DNA from: Vreelandella halophila
GTDB taxonomy: Bacteria > Pseudomonadota > Gammaproteobacteria > Pseudomonadales > Oleiphilaceae
Direction of reading: 5' to 3'
NCBI RefSeq assembly: GCF_019903425.1
Contig: NZ_JACHUZ010000012.1
Coordinates: 1 to 64,000, forward strand
Length of the DNA: 64,000 bases
Program-made: the position numbers and the translations under genes
Notes under the pieces: model-generated
Told to the model about the DNA's origin: nothing
Databases searched by the model: none
Seen by the model: the letters and a program-made list of their open reading frames with translations, nothing else
In this document: in pieces, positions 49,644-56,977 of the stretch
How the letters are laid out: every line of letters starts with the position of its first letter
Numbering within the stretch: position 1 is the first letter of the stretch

Positions 49644-51305
49644 ATGGCTCAGTATGTATTCAGCATGAGCGGCCTCGGCAAGGTCGTTCCCCCGAAGAAA
49701 GAGATCCTCAAGGACATCAACCTGAGTTTCTTCCCCGGCGCCAAGATCGGCGTTCTTGGCCTCAACGGCGCGGGCAAGTCGACCCTGCTGAGGATCATGG
49801 CCGGCGTTGAGACGGACTATGTGGGCGAGGCGCGCCCGCTGCCGGGCCTGAACATCGGCTACCTGCCCCAGGAGCCGCAGCTGGACGAGAACAAGACCGT
49901 CCGGGAGATCATTGAGGAGTCCGTCGAGGGCGTCCACAAGGCGCTGGCACGGCTGGATGAGATCTACGCCGCCTACGCCGAGCCGGACGCCGACTTCGAC
50001 GCCCTGGCCAAGGAACAGGGCGAGCTGGAAGCCTTCATCCAGGCCTCCGAGGGCCATGACATCGAGCGCCGCATGGAAGTGGCGGCGGACGCCCTGCGCC
50101 TGCCGCCCTGGGAGGCCAGCGTCAATCACCTGTCCGGCGGTGAGCGCCGCCGCGTGGCCCTGTGCCGGCTGCTGCTGTCCAGCCCCGACATGCTGCTGCT
50201 GGACGAGCCCACCAACCATCTGGACGCCGAGAGCGTGGCCTGGCTCGAACGCTTCCTGCACGACTTCCCCGGCACCGTCGTGGCCATCACCCACGACCGC
50301 TACTTCCTGGACAACGTCGCCGGCTGGATCCTGGAGCTGGACCGTGGACAGGGCATCCCCTTCCAGGGCAACTACAGCCAGTGGCTGGAACAGAAGCAGA
50401 AGCGGCTGGAACAGGAAGCCAAGCAGGAAGCCTCCCAGCGCAAGGCCGTCCAGCAGGAGCTGGAATGGGTGAAAAGCCAGGCCAAGGGCCAGCAGTCCAA
50501 GAACAAGGCCCGCCTCAAGCGCTTTGAGGAACTCAACTCCCAGGAATTCCAGAAGCGCAATGAGACCAACGAACTCTACATCCCACCGGGTCCGCGCCTG
50601 GGTAACAAGGTGATCGAGGTCGAGGGCGTGACCAAGCGCTACGGCGACGAGGTCCTGTTCGAGAATCTGACCTTCAGCGTTCCACCGGCCAGCATCGTTG
50701 GCATCATCGGCGGCAACGGCGCCGGCAAGTCCACGCTGTTCCGGATGATTGCCGGCACCGAGGAGCCCGACGAGGGTCAAATCGTGCTGGGCGAAACCGT
50801 GGAGCTGGCCTACGTGGACCAGATGCGCGAACTCAACGAGGAGAAAAGCGTCTGGGAGGAGATCAGCGACGGCCAGGACATCATCCAGGTCGGCCAGTAC
50901 CAGACCCAGTCCCGCGCCTACGTGGGCCGGTTCAACTTCAAGGGCGCCGAGCAGCAGAAGCGCATCAAGGAGCTCTCCGGCGGTGAACGCAACCGGGTGC
51001 ACCTGGCCAAGCTGCTGCAGGAAGGCGGCAACGTCCTGCTGCTGGACGAGCCCACCAACGACCTCGACGTGGAAACGCTGCGCGCCCTGGAGGAAGCCCT
51101 GCTGGTCTTCCCGGGCTGCGCCATGATCATCTCCCACGACCGCTGGTTCCTGGACCGGGTCGCCACCCACATCCTGGCCTACGAGAGCGACGGCGAGGTG
51201 GTCTTCCACGAGGGCAACTTCTCGGACTACGACCGCGACCTGCGCGCCCGCAAGGGCGAGGACGCCTGGGTGCCCAAGCGGGTCAAGCACAAGAAACTTG
51301 CCTGA
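49644..51305 (+). CDS. ettA: energy-dependent translational throttle protein EttA (ABC-F)
   Basis: Cytosolic ABC-F ATPase that binds the ribosomal E site and gates the first translocation according to ATP/ADP. 553 residues from the ATG at 49644 (MAQYVFSMSGLGKVVPPKKEIL), against 555 in E. coli. Two ABC domains with Walker A GLNGAGKST and GGNGAGKST, two LSGGE signatures and LLLDEPTNHLD / LLLDEPTNDLD; between them an arm and the PtIM linker. No transmembrane segment. It is divergent from glyA. A 761-codon open frame on the opposite strand is a codon-bias shadow. Confidence 0.96.
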   Translation: MAQYVFSMSGLGKVVPPKKEILKDINLSFFPGAKIGVLGLNGAGKSTLLRIMAGVETDYVGEARPLPGLNIGYLPQEPQLDENKTVREIIEESVEGVHKALARLDEIYAAYAEPDADFDALAKEQGELEAFIQASEGHDIERRMEVAADALRLPPWEASVNHLSGGERRRVALCRLLLSSPDMLLLDEPTNHLDAESVAWLERFLHDFPGTVVAITHDRYFLDNVAGWILELDRGQGIPFQGNYSQWLEQKQKRLEQEAKQEASQRKAVQQELEWVKSQAKGQQSKNKARLKRFEELNSQEFQKRNETNELYIPPGPRLGNKVIEVEGVTKRYGDEVLFENLTFSVPPASIVGIIGGNGAGKSTLFRMIAGTEEPDEGQIVLGETVELAYVDQMRELNEEKSVWEEISDGQDIIQVGQYQTQSRAYVGRFNFKGAEQQKRIKELSGGERNRVHLAKLLQEGGNVLLLDEPTNDLDVETLRALEEALLVFPGCAMIISHDRWFLDRVATHILAYESDGEVVFHEGNFSDYDRDLRARKGEDAWVPKRVKHKKLA

Positions 51306-51329
51306 TTGGTTTTCCCCATCAGGGCATCT

Positions 51330-51346
51330 TTCACTATAGTAGTGAA
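51330..51346. promoter_or_regulatory. 17-bp palindrome before the PilZ gene
   Basis: TTCACTATAGTAGTGAA: perfect 7-bp arms around TAG, 26 bp before the PilZ start and containing a -10-like TATAGT (51335-51340). It could be an operator over the PilZ-HAD promoter. No good -35 lies at the right distance. Confidence 0.45.
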
Positions 51347-51371
51347 GGAAACACCCTGATGAGGTTTGCCC

Positions 51372-51737
51372 ATGGCCAGCCGGGAACGCCGCTTTTTCAG
51401 CCGCATCCTTTTCGATGCCGCCTGTGAGATCCACCTGGGAGACCGCATATGGCCCAGCCAGGTACAGGACATCTCGCTCCACGGCGCCCTGCTGAAAGCG
51501 CCGGAGGACTTCACGGGCCAGCCCGGTGAGGGCTACACCATCACCATCTGGCTTTCGGACAACACCACCCACATCACCATGGGCGCCACGCTGCGGCACC
51601 AGGAAGATGACTGCCTGGGGTTCGAGTGCCGGTCCATGGACCTGGAAAGCGCTACCCACCTCCGGCGCCTGGTGGAACTGAACCTTGGCGACGAAGCGGA
51701 GCTGCACCGTGAACTGGCCCGCCTCAGTGATACCTGA
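51372..51737 (+). CDS. PilZ domain protein (c-di-GMP receptor)
   Basis: A 121-residue single-domain PilZ protein. The c-di-GMP signature is complete: RRFFSR near residue 6 (RxxxR) and DISLHG (DxSxxG) about 30 residues later, followed by the beta-barrel. ATG at 51372; the frame could also start two codons earlier. It overlaps the following HAD gene by about 29 bp, implying translational coupling. It probably acts by protein contact, as it has no other domain. The pilus genes 30 kb away are one possible client, but nothing here shows that. Confidence 0.88.
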   Translation: MASRERRFFSRILFDAACEIHLGDRIWPSQVQDISLHGALLKAPEDFTGQPGEGYTITIWLSDNTTHITMGATLRHQEDDCLGFECRSMDLESATHLRRLVELNLGDEAELHRELARLSDT

Positions 51738-53391
51738 ACTCATCCTCTTTGACTGGCACGGAACCCTCGTGGACACCCACGACGCGATGTTCTCGGCCAT
51801 GGAAGAGATGCTGCCCCAGCTTGAGGATCTGGGTCTGGTGGAGGAACTGCTGCCGGAGGGCCAGTGCAAGACGGCTGACGACGCCCGGCTGGTGCGCTAC
51901 ATCCGACTCTTCCGCCGGCTCCACCCACGCATCCTCTCGGAACGCCGGGTCTCCCGCACCGACATCTTCAACGCCATATTTGGCGATAACACCACGGCCA
52001 AGCAGATTGCCCACGAGGCCTATAATGCCTGTTACCGCAGCCACTACGGCGAGGTCAGGCCCTTTCAGGAAGGCATCTTCGAGTACCTCAGCGCCTGGCG
52101 TGCCGCCGGCATCCGCCTGGGGGTGGCCACCAACCGCAACCGGGAATTCCTGGAGCATGAACTCACCCTGGTGGATGGCGGACGCTGGGCACCCCTGATC
52201 GACGTTATCGTCTGTGCCGGGGATGTCACCGCCTACAAGCCGGACCCCGAGATCATCCTGAAAGCCGCGGAGGCCGCAAACTGCCCCGCGGACGGACGGG
52301 TATGGTATGTCGGCGACAGCACCACGGACATGATCACCGCCGGCAATGCGAGCGTCACGCCGGTGTTCTTCAATGGTGGCCAGTGGGAACCGGAATACAT
52401 CGAACGCCGTTTTGCCGGCGATCCCGACCACCACCCGGCCGCCATCGCCCACTCCTTCGAGGCACTGACCGACCGCATCGCGGAAAACCTGGAGGGCGGT
52501 GCCCGGGCCACGCTTGACGCCGGGCGCCCCTCTCCCTACCCGGCGCCCCGGCCACCGGAACCGCGGATTGAGCCGGACTGGCACCCCTCGGTGGTCAACC
52601 TGGCACGCCCCAGAGTCATCCTGTTCGACTGGCACGCCACCCTCGTGGATACCCTGGACGCCATGTACCACGCGGTCGACGACATGCTGCCGGAACTCCG
52701 TGAACGGGGTCTTCTGGACAACATCGCCACCACCTCCAATGCCCGCTCCCCCGAGGAACAGCGCCTGGTGGACTACGCACGCGACCACTCCCGCCTGCAC
52801 CCCCAGGTCCGCGCCGACCGCAAGATCTCCAGGACCGATATCTTCGAGGTGCTCTTCGGTGAGGACGACGCCAGCAAGAGCCTTGCCCATCAGGTGTTCC
52901 GGCATCATTACCGCCGCCACTACGGCTCAGTGCTGCCACTGGAGCCGGGGGTGCGGGAGCTGCTCTCGACACTGAACACACTGCCCCTGCGCATCGGCGT
53001 GATCACCAACCGCGACCGTGAATTCTTCGAGGAGGAGCTGCGACTGGTGGATGACGGTGGCTGGACAGAACTGTTCACCATCAACATCTGCGGCGACGAC
53101 GTCCCCCACCGCAAGCCTCACCCGGACCAGCTCCTTCTGGCGGCGGAACGCCTGGGCGAAACCCCAAACCCGGACATCTGGTACGTGGGCGACAGCACCA
53201 CGGACGTGGCCGCGGCCCAGCGTGCCGGCCAGACCGCCGTCTTCTTCAATAGCGCCCAGTGGGACCTGCCGGCACTCAACCGCCTGTTCCCCGGCGACAG
53301 CAACCACCCCTACCGCCCGGATGTGGTCGTGAACGACTTTTCCGAATTCTGGGCCATGCTGCTGACCTGCCTCGACGGCGCCGCTCCCTGA
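51709..53391 (+). CDS. tandem HAD-fold hydrolase-like protein with altered motif I
   Basis: 560 residues made of two homologous HAD domains (about 10-240 and 302-555) joined by a Pro/Arg-rich linker. Both halves share LILFDWHGTLVDT / VILFDWHATLVDT, RTDIFNAIFG / RTDIFEVLFG, GVATNRNREF / GVITNRDREF, KPDPE / KPHPD and YVGDSTTDM / YVGDSTTDV. Motif I of HAD phosphatases is DxDGT; here the second Asp (general acid/base) is His in both copies (D15-W-H17, D307-W-H309). The nucleophile Asp, the motif III Lys and motif IV GD are kept. The start is uncertain: GTG at 51709 has CGGAG 8 bp upstream, GTG at 51727 matches the family start (IPELILFDWHGT). Substrate unknown. Confidence 0.85.
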   Translation: MNWPASVIPELILFDWHGTLVDTHDAMFSAMEEMLPQLEDLGLVEELLPEGQCKTADDARLVRYIRLFRRLHPRILSERRVSRTDIFNAIFGDNTTAKQIAHEAYNACYRSHYGEVRPFQEGIFEYLSAWRAAGIRLGVATNRNREFLEHELTLVDGGRWAPLIDVIVCAGDVTAYKPDPEIILKAAEAANCPADGRVWYVGDSTTDMITAGNASVTPVFFNGGQWEPEYIERRFAGDPDHHPAAIAHSFEALTDRIAENLEGGARATLDAGRPSPYPAPRPPEPRIEPDWHPSVVNLARPRVILFDWHATLVDTLDAMYHAVDDMLPELRERGLLDNIATTSNARSPEEQRLVDYARDHSRLHPQVRADRKISRTDIFEVLFGEDDASKSLAHQVFRHHYRRHYGSVLPLEPGVRELLSTLNTLPLRIGVITNRDREFFEEELRLVDDGGWTELFTINICGDDVPHRKPHPDQLLLAAERLGETPNPDIWYVGDSTTDVAAAQRAGQTAVFFNSAQWDLPALNRLFPGDSNHPYRPDVVVNDFSEFWAMLLTCLDGAAP

Positions 53392-53465
53392 TGACCCAGA
53401 ACCTGACGGAGCTCAACGGCGAGTCTCCTGGCCCCCGGGAAGAGTCTCCCCGGCAGGCGGCCTGA
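53391..53465 (+). CDS. 24-codon small ORF after the HAD gene
   Basis: ATG overlaps the HAD stop codon (TGATG); it encodes MTQNLTELNGESPGPREESP and four more residues. It includes a direct repeat of GAGTCTCC and a GC-rich hairpin (CCCGG...CCGGG). It may simply be a transcript end. No recognisable family. Confidence 0.2.
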   Translation: MTQNLTELNGESPGPREESPRQAA

Positions 53466-53468
53466 TTA

Positions 53469-54371
53469 CTAGCCCGGTGGCGCGAAATCCACCGGGAACC
53501 GCACCGAGCGCTCCGGTACCTCCATGGCGCCGAAATTGAACAGCGCGACCCGCTGGGCAATCTTCCGGGCCACCTCCTCATTGCCCAGCGTGGACTCGGC
53601 CACTTCCACATCCAGCACATTGCCACCAGGCGCGATCTTCAACGCCAGGACCACCTCGCCTTCAAGCAGCGGATTCTGACGGCGGGCGCGGTTGTAGATG
53701 GAAAATAGCGCGGACTTGTTGCGCTCGAAGGTCTCCCGGATGTTGGCCATGGGGCGCTTCTCCGGTTCCGAGGGCTGCGCGTCGGCGCTTTCCCCGGAAC
53801 CAGCAATATCCCGGGTGTCCCGCCGGGCCATATCACCCTCTTCCACGGACGCCCCGCCCGGCTCACCAGGGCCTCCGGAATCCGCCATGAGCTGCTCTTC
53901 ATCCGGGCCTTCCGGCAGCTCGCGGCTTCCCTCCTCACTGCGTCCCGTAGGATCCCGGAGTTCCGCTTCCGCAGCGGGGGCCAGTGACCTCAGTTCCGCC
54001 AGTTGGTCCCGCATTCCCACCAGTCCGGATTCGCGTGCCACTTCCCGGGCCTCTTCCACCGTCTCCTCGGGTTCGGCCGGCGTGGGCGCCTGCTGCGTTT
54101 CGGGTTCCGGTTCGCTGGTCTCTGGCTCGGGTTCGGGTTCCAGCTCGGGCTCGGGCTCGGGCTCGGGCTCAGGTTCCTCCGGATCCTCGAGCATGCGCGC
54201 CACCTGGGGATCCGGCTCCTCCTTCGGATCCGGCGCCCGCTCCGGCAGCTCCACACCGGGGATCAACACGGCCAGTGGCAGGAACACTACCAGCAGCACC
54301 GCCAGTATCACCCCGAGCAGGCGGTCCTCGCCCCGGGTACTGCGCCACGGCAGGGCCGGAGAGCGGCTCAA
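53469..54371 (-). CDS. TonB/AgmX-like energy transducer
   Basis: A 300-residue single-pass inner-membrane protein: short cytoplasmic tail, one TM (about 18-38), then a long Pro/Glu-rich periplasmic arm (about 55-110, many EP repeats), an acidic low-complexity middle, and a C-terminal domain of about 90 residues (RETFERNKSALFSIYNRARR ... NPLLEGEVVLALKIAPGGNV ... VAESTL) of the AgmX/PglI type, related to TonB and TolA C-terminal domains. In Myxococcus, AgmX (GltJ) belongs to the gliding machinery. Last gene of the operon, overlapping the ExbD gene by 4 bp. It should couple the ExbBD motor to an outer-membrane or peptidoglycan partner. Confidence 0.82.
   Translation of the reverse strand: MSRSPALPWRSTRGEDRLLGVILAVLLVVFLPLAVLIPGVELPERAPDPKEEPDPQVARMLEDPEEPEPEPEPEPELEPEPEPETSEPEPETQQAPTPAEPEETVEEAREVARESGLVGMRDQLAELRSLAPAAEAELRDPTGRSEEGSRELPEGPDEEQLMADSGGPGEPGGASVEEGDMARRDTRDIAGSGESADAQPSEPEKRPMANIRETFERNKSALFSIYNRARRQNPLLEGEVVLALKIAPGGNVLDVEVAESTLGNEEVARKIAQRVALFNFGAMEVPERSVRFPVDFAPPG
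54143..54172 (-). repeat. hexanucleotide tandem repeat in the transducer arm
   Basis: Four perfect and one imperfect copies of GCTCGG (plus strand), encoding Glu-Pro dipeptides. Gain or loss of a unit would change arm length by two residues without a frameshift. Confidence 0.6.
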
Positions 54372-54859
54372 GGCGTGCCTCCTTCACTTTCCGGCGTGCT
54401 TTCAACGGCGAGATGAAGCCGGGTATAGCCCGCGTTCACAGCACTCCGCATGACCGGGCGCAGGCGCGCGTAATCCAGGCTGCGATCAGCCACGATCATG
54501 GCGCCAGCATCCTTCCCGGCCTCCGGGCGCCCGGCCAGGTGCGACTCGAGCCCAGCGATGACCTCGCCGCCATCACCCTCGGTCACGCCGTCGAGCCGCG
54601 CCACCTCACGTCCACCCACCAGGATGCTGTCACCGGCCACTACCACCCGCAGGATGCTCTCTGGGACCTGCTCCGCCTCGGAACTCGGCAGCTGGATATC
54701 GCTGTCCTGCTGCAGGACCCGCACATCCGAGGAGTTCACCATCAGGAAGAAAACCAGGATGGTGAAGATATCCATCAGGGCGGTCAGGTTGAGCCCCCCC
54801 GGGCGGTTCATGCGCCTGTAGTGGCGCTGGATACGGCGGGCGCGGCGGGATTCCTTCAT
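54368..54859 (-). CDS. ExbD/TolR family protein 1 (Asp-containing)
   Basis: A 163-residue inner-membrane protein: basic cytoplasmic tail (MKESRRARRIQRHYRRMNRP), one TM of about 20 residues (LTALMDIFTILVFFLMV) and a periplasmic ExbD/TolR domain. D30 in the TM occupies the position of the proton-accepting Asp of ExbD (D25) and TolR (D23). The periplasmic part contains DSILVGGREVARLDGV, typical of the family. It is coupled by ATGA overlap to the second ExbD, and overlaps the transducer gene. Expected role: proton-driven rotor shaft with ExbB. Confidence 0.88.
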   Translation of the reverse strand: MKESRRARRIQRHYRRMNRPGGLNLTALMDIFTILVFFLMVNSSDVRVLQQDSDIQLPSSEAEQVPESILRVVVAGDSILVGGREVARLDGVTEGDGGEVIAGLESHLAGRPEAGKDAGAMIVADRSLDYARLRPVMRSAVNAGYTRLHLAVESTPESEGGTP

Positions 54860-55377
54860 GAGTCCGCCTCCGTGTCAGCCGGTTCCGGCGCATCGCCCAG
54901 GGCAATGTCCGGGAAGAGTTCCGCGGTGACCGCATCCGCCGCCACAACCGCGGGGTAGCCACGGACGGTGTCCATGGCGGTCACCAGCGTCTGGTAATCG
55001 GTGTCCGGCCCAGCGAGCAGCCGGATATCACGAGTGTCCGGGAAACGCTCCTTCACGCCCTTGAGGAGTTCGCGCAGCCCCGCAAAATCCGGGCCGCCTT
55101 CCTCGGCCGGCTCGAACCGCCGAAGCACGCCCCCGTTGCGGTCGCCCACCTCCAGGCGTCCGTCACGCACGATTACGTAGAGCGCGAGGTCCTCCCCGTT
55201 GTCCACCATCTCGTCCAGACGCTCCCCGGCTTCCGGGAAACTCAGCTCCAGGATGCGGGTCTGGGTGAAGACCATGCTCAGCAGCAGCACGGGCACCAGC
55301 ACGATCATCAGGTTCAGGAAGGGCGTGATGTTCAGGTCCGCTTCCGCCGTCTGCCGGCGATGTCGGCGTCGTCTCAT
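54856..55377 (-). CDS. ExbD/TolR family protein 2 (Asn at the proton-site position)
   Basis: A 173-residue protein with basic tail (MRRRRHRRQTAEAD), a single TM LNITPFLNLMIVLVPVLLLS and a periplasmic ExbD-like domain (EELLKGVKERFPDTRDIRLLAGPDTDYQTLV). In normal ExbD the TM reads like 'ITPLVDVMLVL'; the Asp is N22 here (PFLNLM). It therefore lacks the protonatable residue and probably depends on ExbD 1 for proton flow, giving a hetero-ExbD motor. The 4-bp overlap with the next ExbD gene would favour matched expression. Confidence 0.87.
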   Translation of the reverse strand: MRRRRHRRQTAEADLNITPFLNLMIVLVPVLLLSMVFTQTRILELSFPEAGERLDEMVDNGEDLALYVIVRDGRLEVGDRNGGVLRRFEPAEEGGPDFAGLRELLKGVKERFPDTRDIRLLAGPDTDYQTLVTAMDTVRGYPAVVAADAVTAELFPDIALGDAPEPADTEADS

Positions 55378-55386
55378 GGGCCGGCC

Positions 55387-56079
55387 TCACCCTTCGCTGC
55401 GCGCGGTACTACCCGCCTGGGTTTCCGAGATCAGGTTCAGGAGCTTGACCCCGGCCATTTCCAGGCTGTCGATCATTTCGTTGGTCCGGGTCTGGAGATA
55501 GGCATGGGCCAGCAGCAGCGGAATCGCGGACATCAGGCCGAAGGCGGTGGTGTTCATGGCCACGGAGATGCTGTCCGAGAGCATGCTGGCCTTGTTGGCC
55601 GGGTCCGCATCCGCCACGGCGGTGAACGCGGAGATCAGGCCCATGATGGTGCCCAGCAACCCCAGCAGTGTGGCCACGTTGGCCAGAGTAGCGAGATAGG
55701 GGGTACGCTTCTCGAAGCGTGGCAGCACCTCCATCAGCCCTTCCTCCATGGCGTATTCCACATCCGTGCGCGACTGGCTGTTGCGGAACCGGGCCAGACC
55801 GGCGGCCACCATCTCACCCACTTCCACACCGGACTCACGCGCGGCTTTCGAGGCTTTCTGGAATTCCCCCTTCTGCAGCAGCGGCCAGAGGCCGGACTCG
55901 AAGACCCTGCGGTTGCGGCGTCGTGCCACCTGCAGGTAGATCATCCGTTCCAGCGCAATCGCGAGGCCAATGAGCAAGATCAGGGCAATGGGAACCATGA
56001 ACAGCCCCCCTTGCTGGAAGAAACGGACTGCGGATTCCATCAGTGGGATCTGCGTTGCGTTGGCTATCGGTGTCGGCAT
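55387..56079 (-). CDS. MotA/TolQ/ExbB family proton channel protein
   Basis: A 230-residue three-TM protein: TM1 about 24-44 (LFMVPIALILLIGLAIALERMIYL), a cytoplasmic loop, then TM2 and TM3 with LLGLLGTIMGLISAF and the AFGLMSAIPLLLAHAYL region, matching TolQ/ExbB. It should pentamerise and enclose the ExbD pair. It starts 3 bp before the end of the small upstream gene and is followed by the two ExbDs 9 bp later. Confidence 0.9.
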   Translation of the reverse strand: MPTPIANATQIPLMESAVRFFQQGGLFMVPIALILLIGLAIALERMIYLQVARRRNRRVFESGLWPLLQKGEFQKASKAARESGVEVGEMVAAGLARFRNSQSRTDVEYAMEEGLMEVLPRFEKRTPYLATLANVATLLGLLGTIMGLISAFTAVADADPANKASMLSDSISVAMNTTAFGLMSAIPLLLAHAYLQTRTNEMIDSLEMAGVKLLNLISETQAGSTARSEG

Positions 56080-56081
56080 GG

Positions 56082-56384
56082 TCAGCGGGTCTCTCCGGTT
56101 GAGGCAGCCCCCGGCAGCGCCTCCAGAAGCGTGCCGGGGTCACTGCGGTATCTGAGATAACGGCGGTAGTTCTGGTCATCGAGCGGACTCAGGAGATCGC
56201 CCAGACGCCCCTGTTCCGCCCGGGGCGCCTCCATGGGCGCGTCCCTGGGCAGCCGCCAGGGCATCAGGTGCATCACACCCGGGCGCTCATCCACGCCCTG
56301 GATGCGGATACCCTCCGCGTCGTCCTGGGCTTTCACCGGCATGGCCAGCAGCACCATCAGCAGGGCTCTTTGCCACGTTTTCAT
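56082..56384 (-). CDS. small exported protein of the ExbB/ExbD operon
   Basis: A 100-residue protein with signal peptide MKTWQRALLMVLLAMPVKA (cleaved before QDDAEG). The mature part, about 80 residues, is Pro/Arg/Asp-rich, with GVDERPGVMHLMPWRLPRD and LSPLDDQNYRRYLRYRSDP. No family recognised. It overlaps the upstream TPR lipoprotein gene by 4 bp and is followed directly by exbB, so it is probably a periplasmic subunit of the same machine. Confidence 0.7.
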   Translation of the reverse strand: MKTWQRALLMVLLAMPVKAQDDAEGIRIQGVDERPGVMHLMPWRLPRDAPMEAPRAEQGRLGDLLSPLDDQNYRRYLRYRSDPGTLLEALPGAASTGETR

Positions 56385-56977
56385 TCCACCCTCCGTTCCA
56401 GGTCCCGGATCCAGAGTGCGACTTCCTCATCCTCCACCTCAGTCAGCGACTGGTAGCGGCGGTAATGGGCCAGTGCTTGCTCGAGATCCAGCAGATAGAG
56501 TTCGGACAGAACAGCGAGGTTGTAGTGCAGCTGCGGGTGTTCCGGGTTGACCTCCAGTGCCTGGCGCAGCAGCGCCGCGGCCGGGTCGATGCGCCCCTGC
56601 TGGCGATAGAGCAGCGCCAGATCATTGGCGGCCGCCGCATGCTCCGGTGACTGATCCAGCAGAGCCTCCAGCGCCCGTACCGCCTGCTTCGGCCTTTCCT
56701 GGTGCCGGGCCACCATGGCCCGCAGCATCAGAACATCCGGGTGGAAGCGGTGATCGCCTTCCACCCGCTCAAGCTGGCGCCCGGCAGCGTCCACACGGCC
56801 GCCAGCAAGCGAGGCGCGCACCTGCTCCAGTTGTTCCCGATCTGACGGGGCCAGTGCCGGCGTGACCAGCTCCACCCTGTCGGGCATACGGCCGGGCTCC
56901 GGGCCTGGCTGCATACCGGAACAGCCGGCCAGAAGGCCCATGGCGAACACCACACCCCACTCAGCGCGCCGCTTCAT
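56381..56977 (-). CDS. TPR lipoprotein of the ExbB/ExbD operon
   Basis: A 198-residue lipoprotein from the ATG at 56977: MKRRAEWGVVFAMGLLAGC with C19 as lipidated Cys. Then an extended Pro-rich linker and about four TPR units (residues 50-180), including HAAAANDLALLYRQQGRIDPAAALLRQALEVNPEHPQLHYNLAVL. A longer frame to 57010 would bury the signal. Probably anchored in the outer membrane, as the residue after Cys is Ser, not Asp. It overlaps the large TPR gene by 17 bp. Confidence 0.82.
   Translation of the reverse strand: MKRRAEWGVVFAMGLLAGCSGMQPGPEPGRMPDRVELVTPALAPSDREQLEQVRASLAGGRVDAAGRQLERVEGDHRFHPDVLMLRAMVARHQERPKQAVRALEALLDQSPEHAAAANDLALLYRQQGRIDPAAALLRQALEVNPEHPQLHYNLAVLSELYLLDLEQALAHYRRYQSLTEVEDEEVALWIRDLERRVE

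Noticed and set aside
49584-51869. 761-codon open frame on the minus strand opposite ettA
   Set aside because: It is a shadow of the high-GC codon pattern of ettA, has no ribosome binding site or family features, and ettA is certain.
54143-54172. CRISPR-like or larger repeat array
   Set aside because: Only a short in-frame hexamer repeat encoding Glu-Pro; no spacers. No CRISPR array was seen elsewhere.
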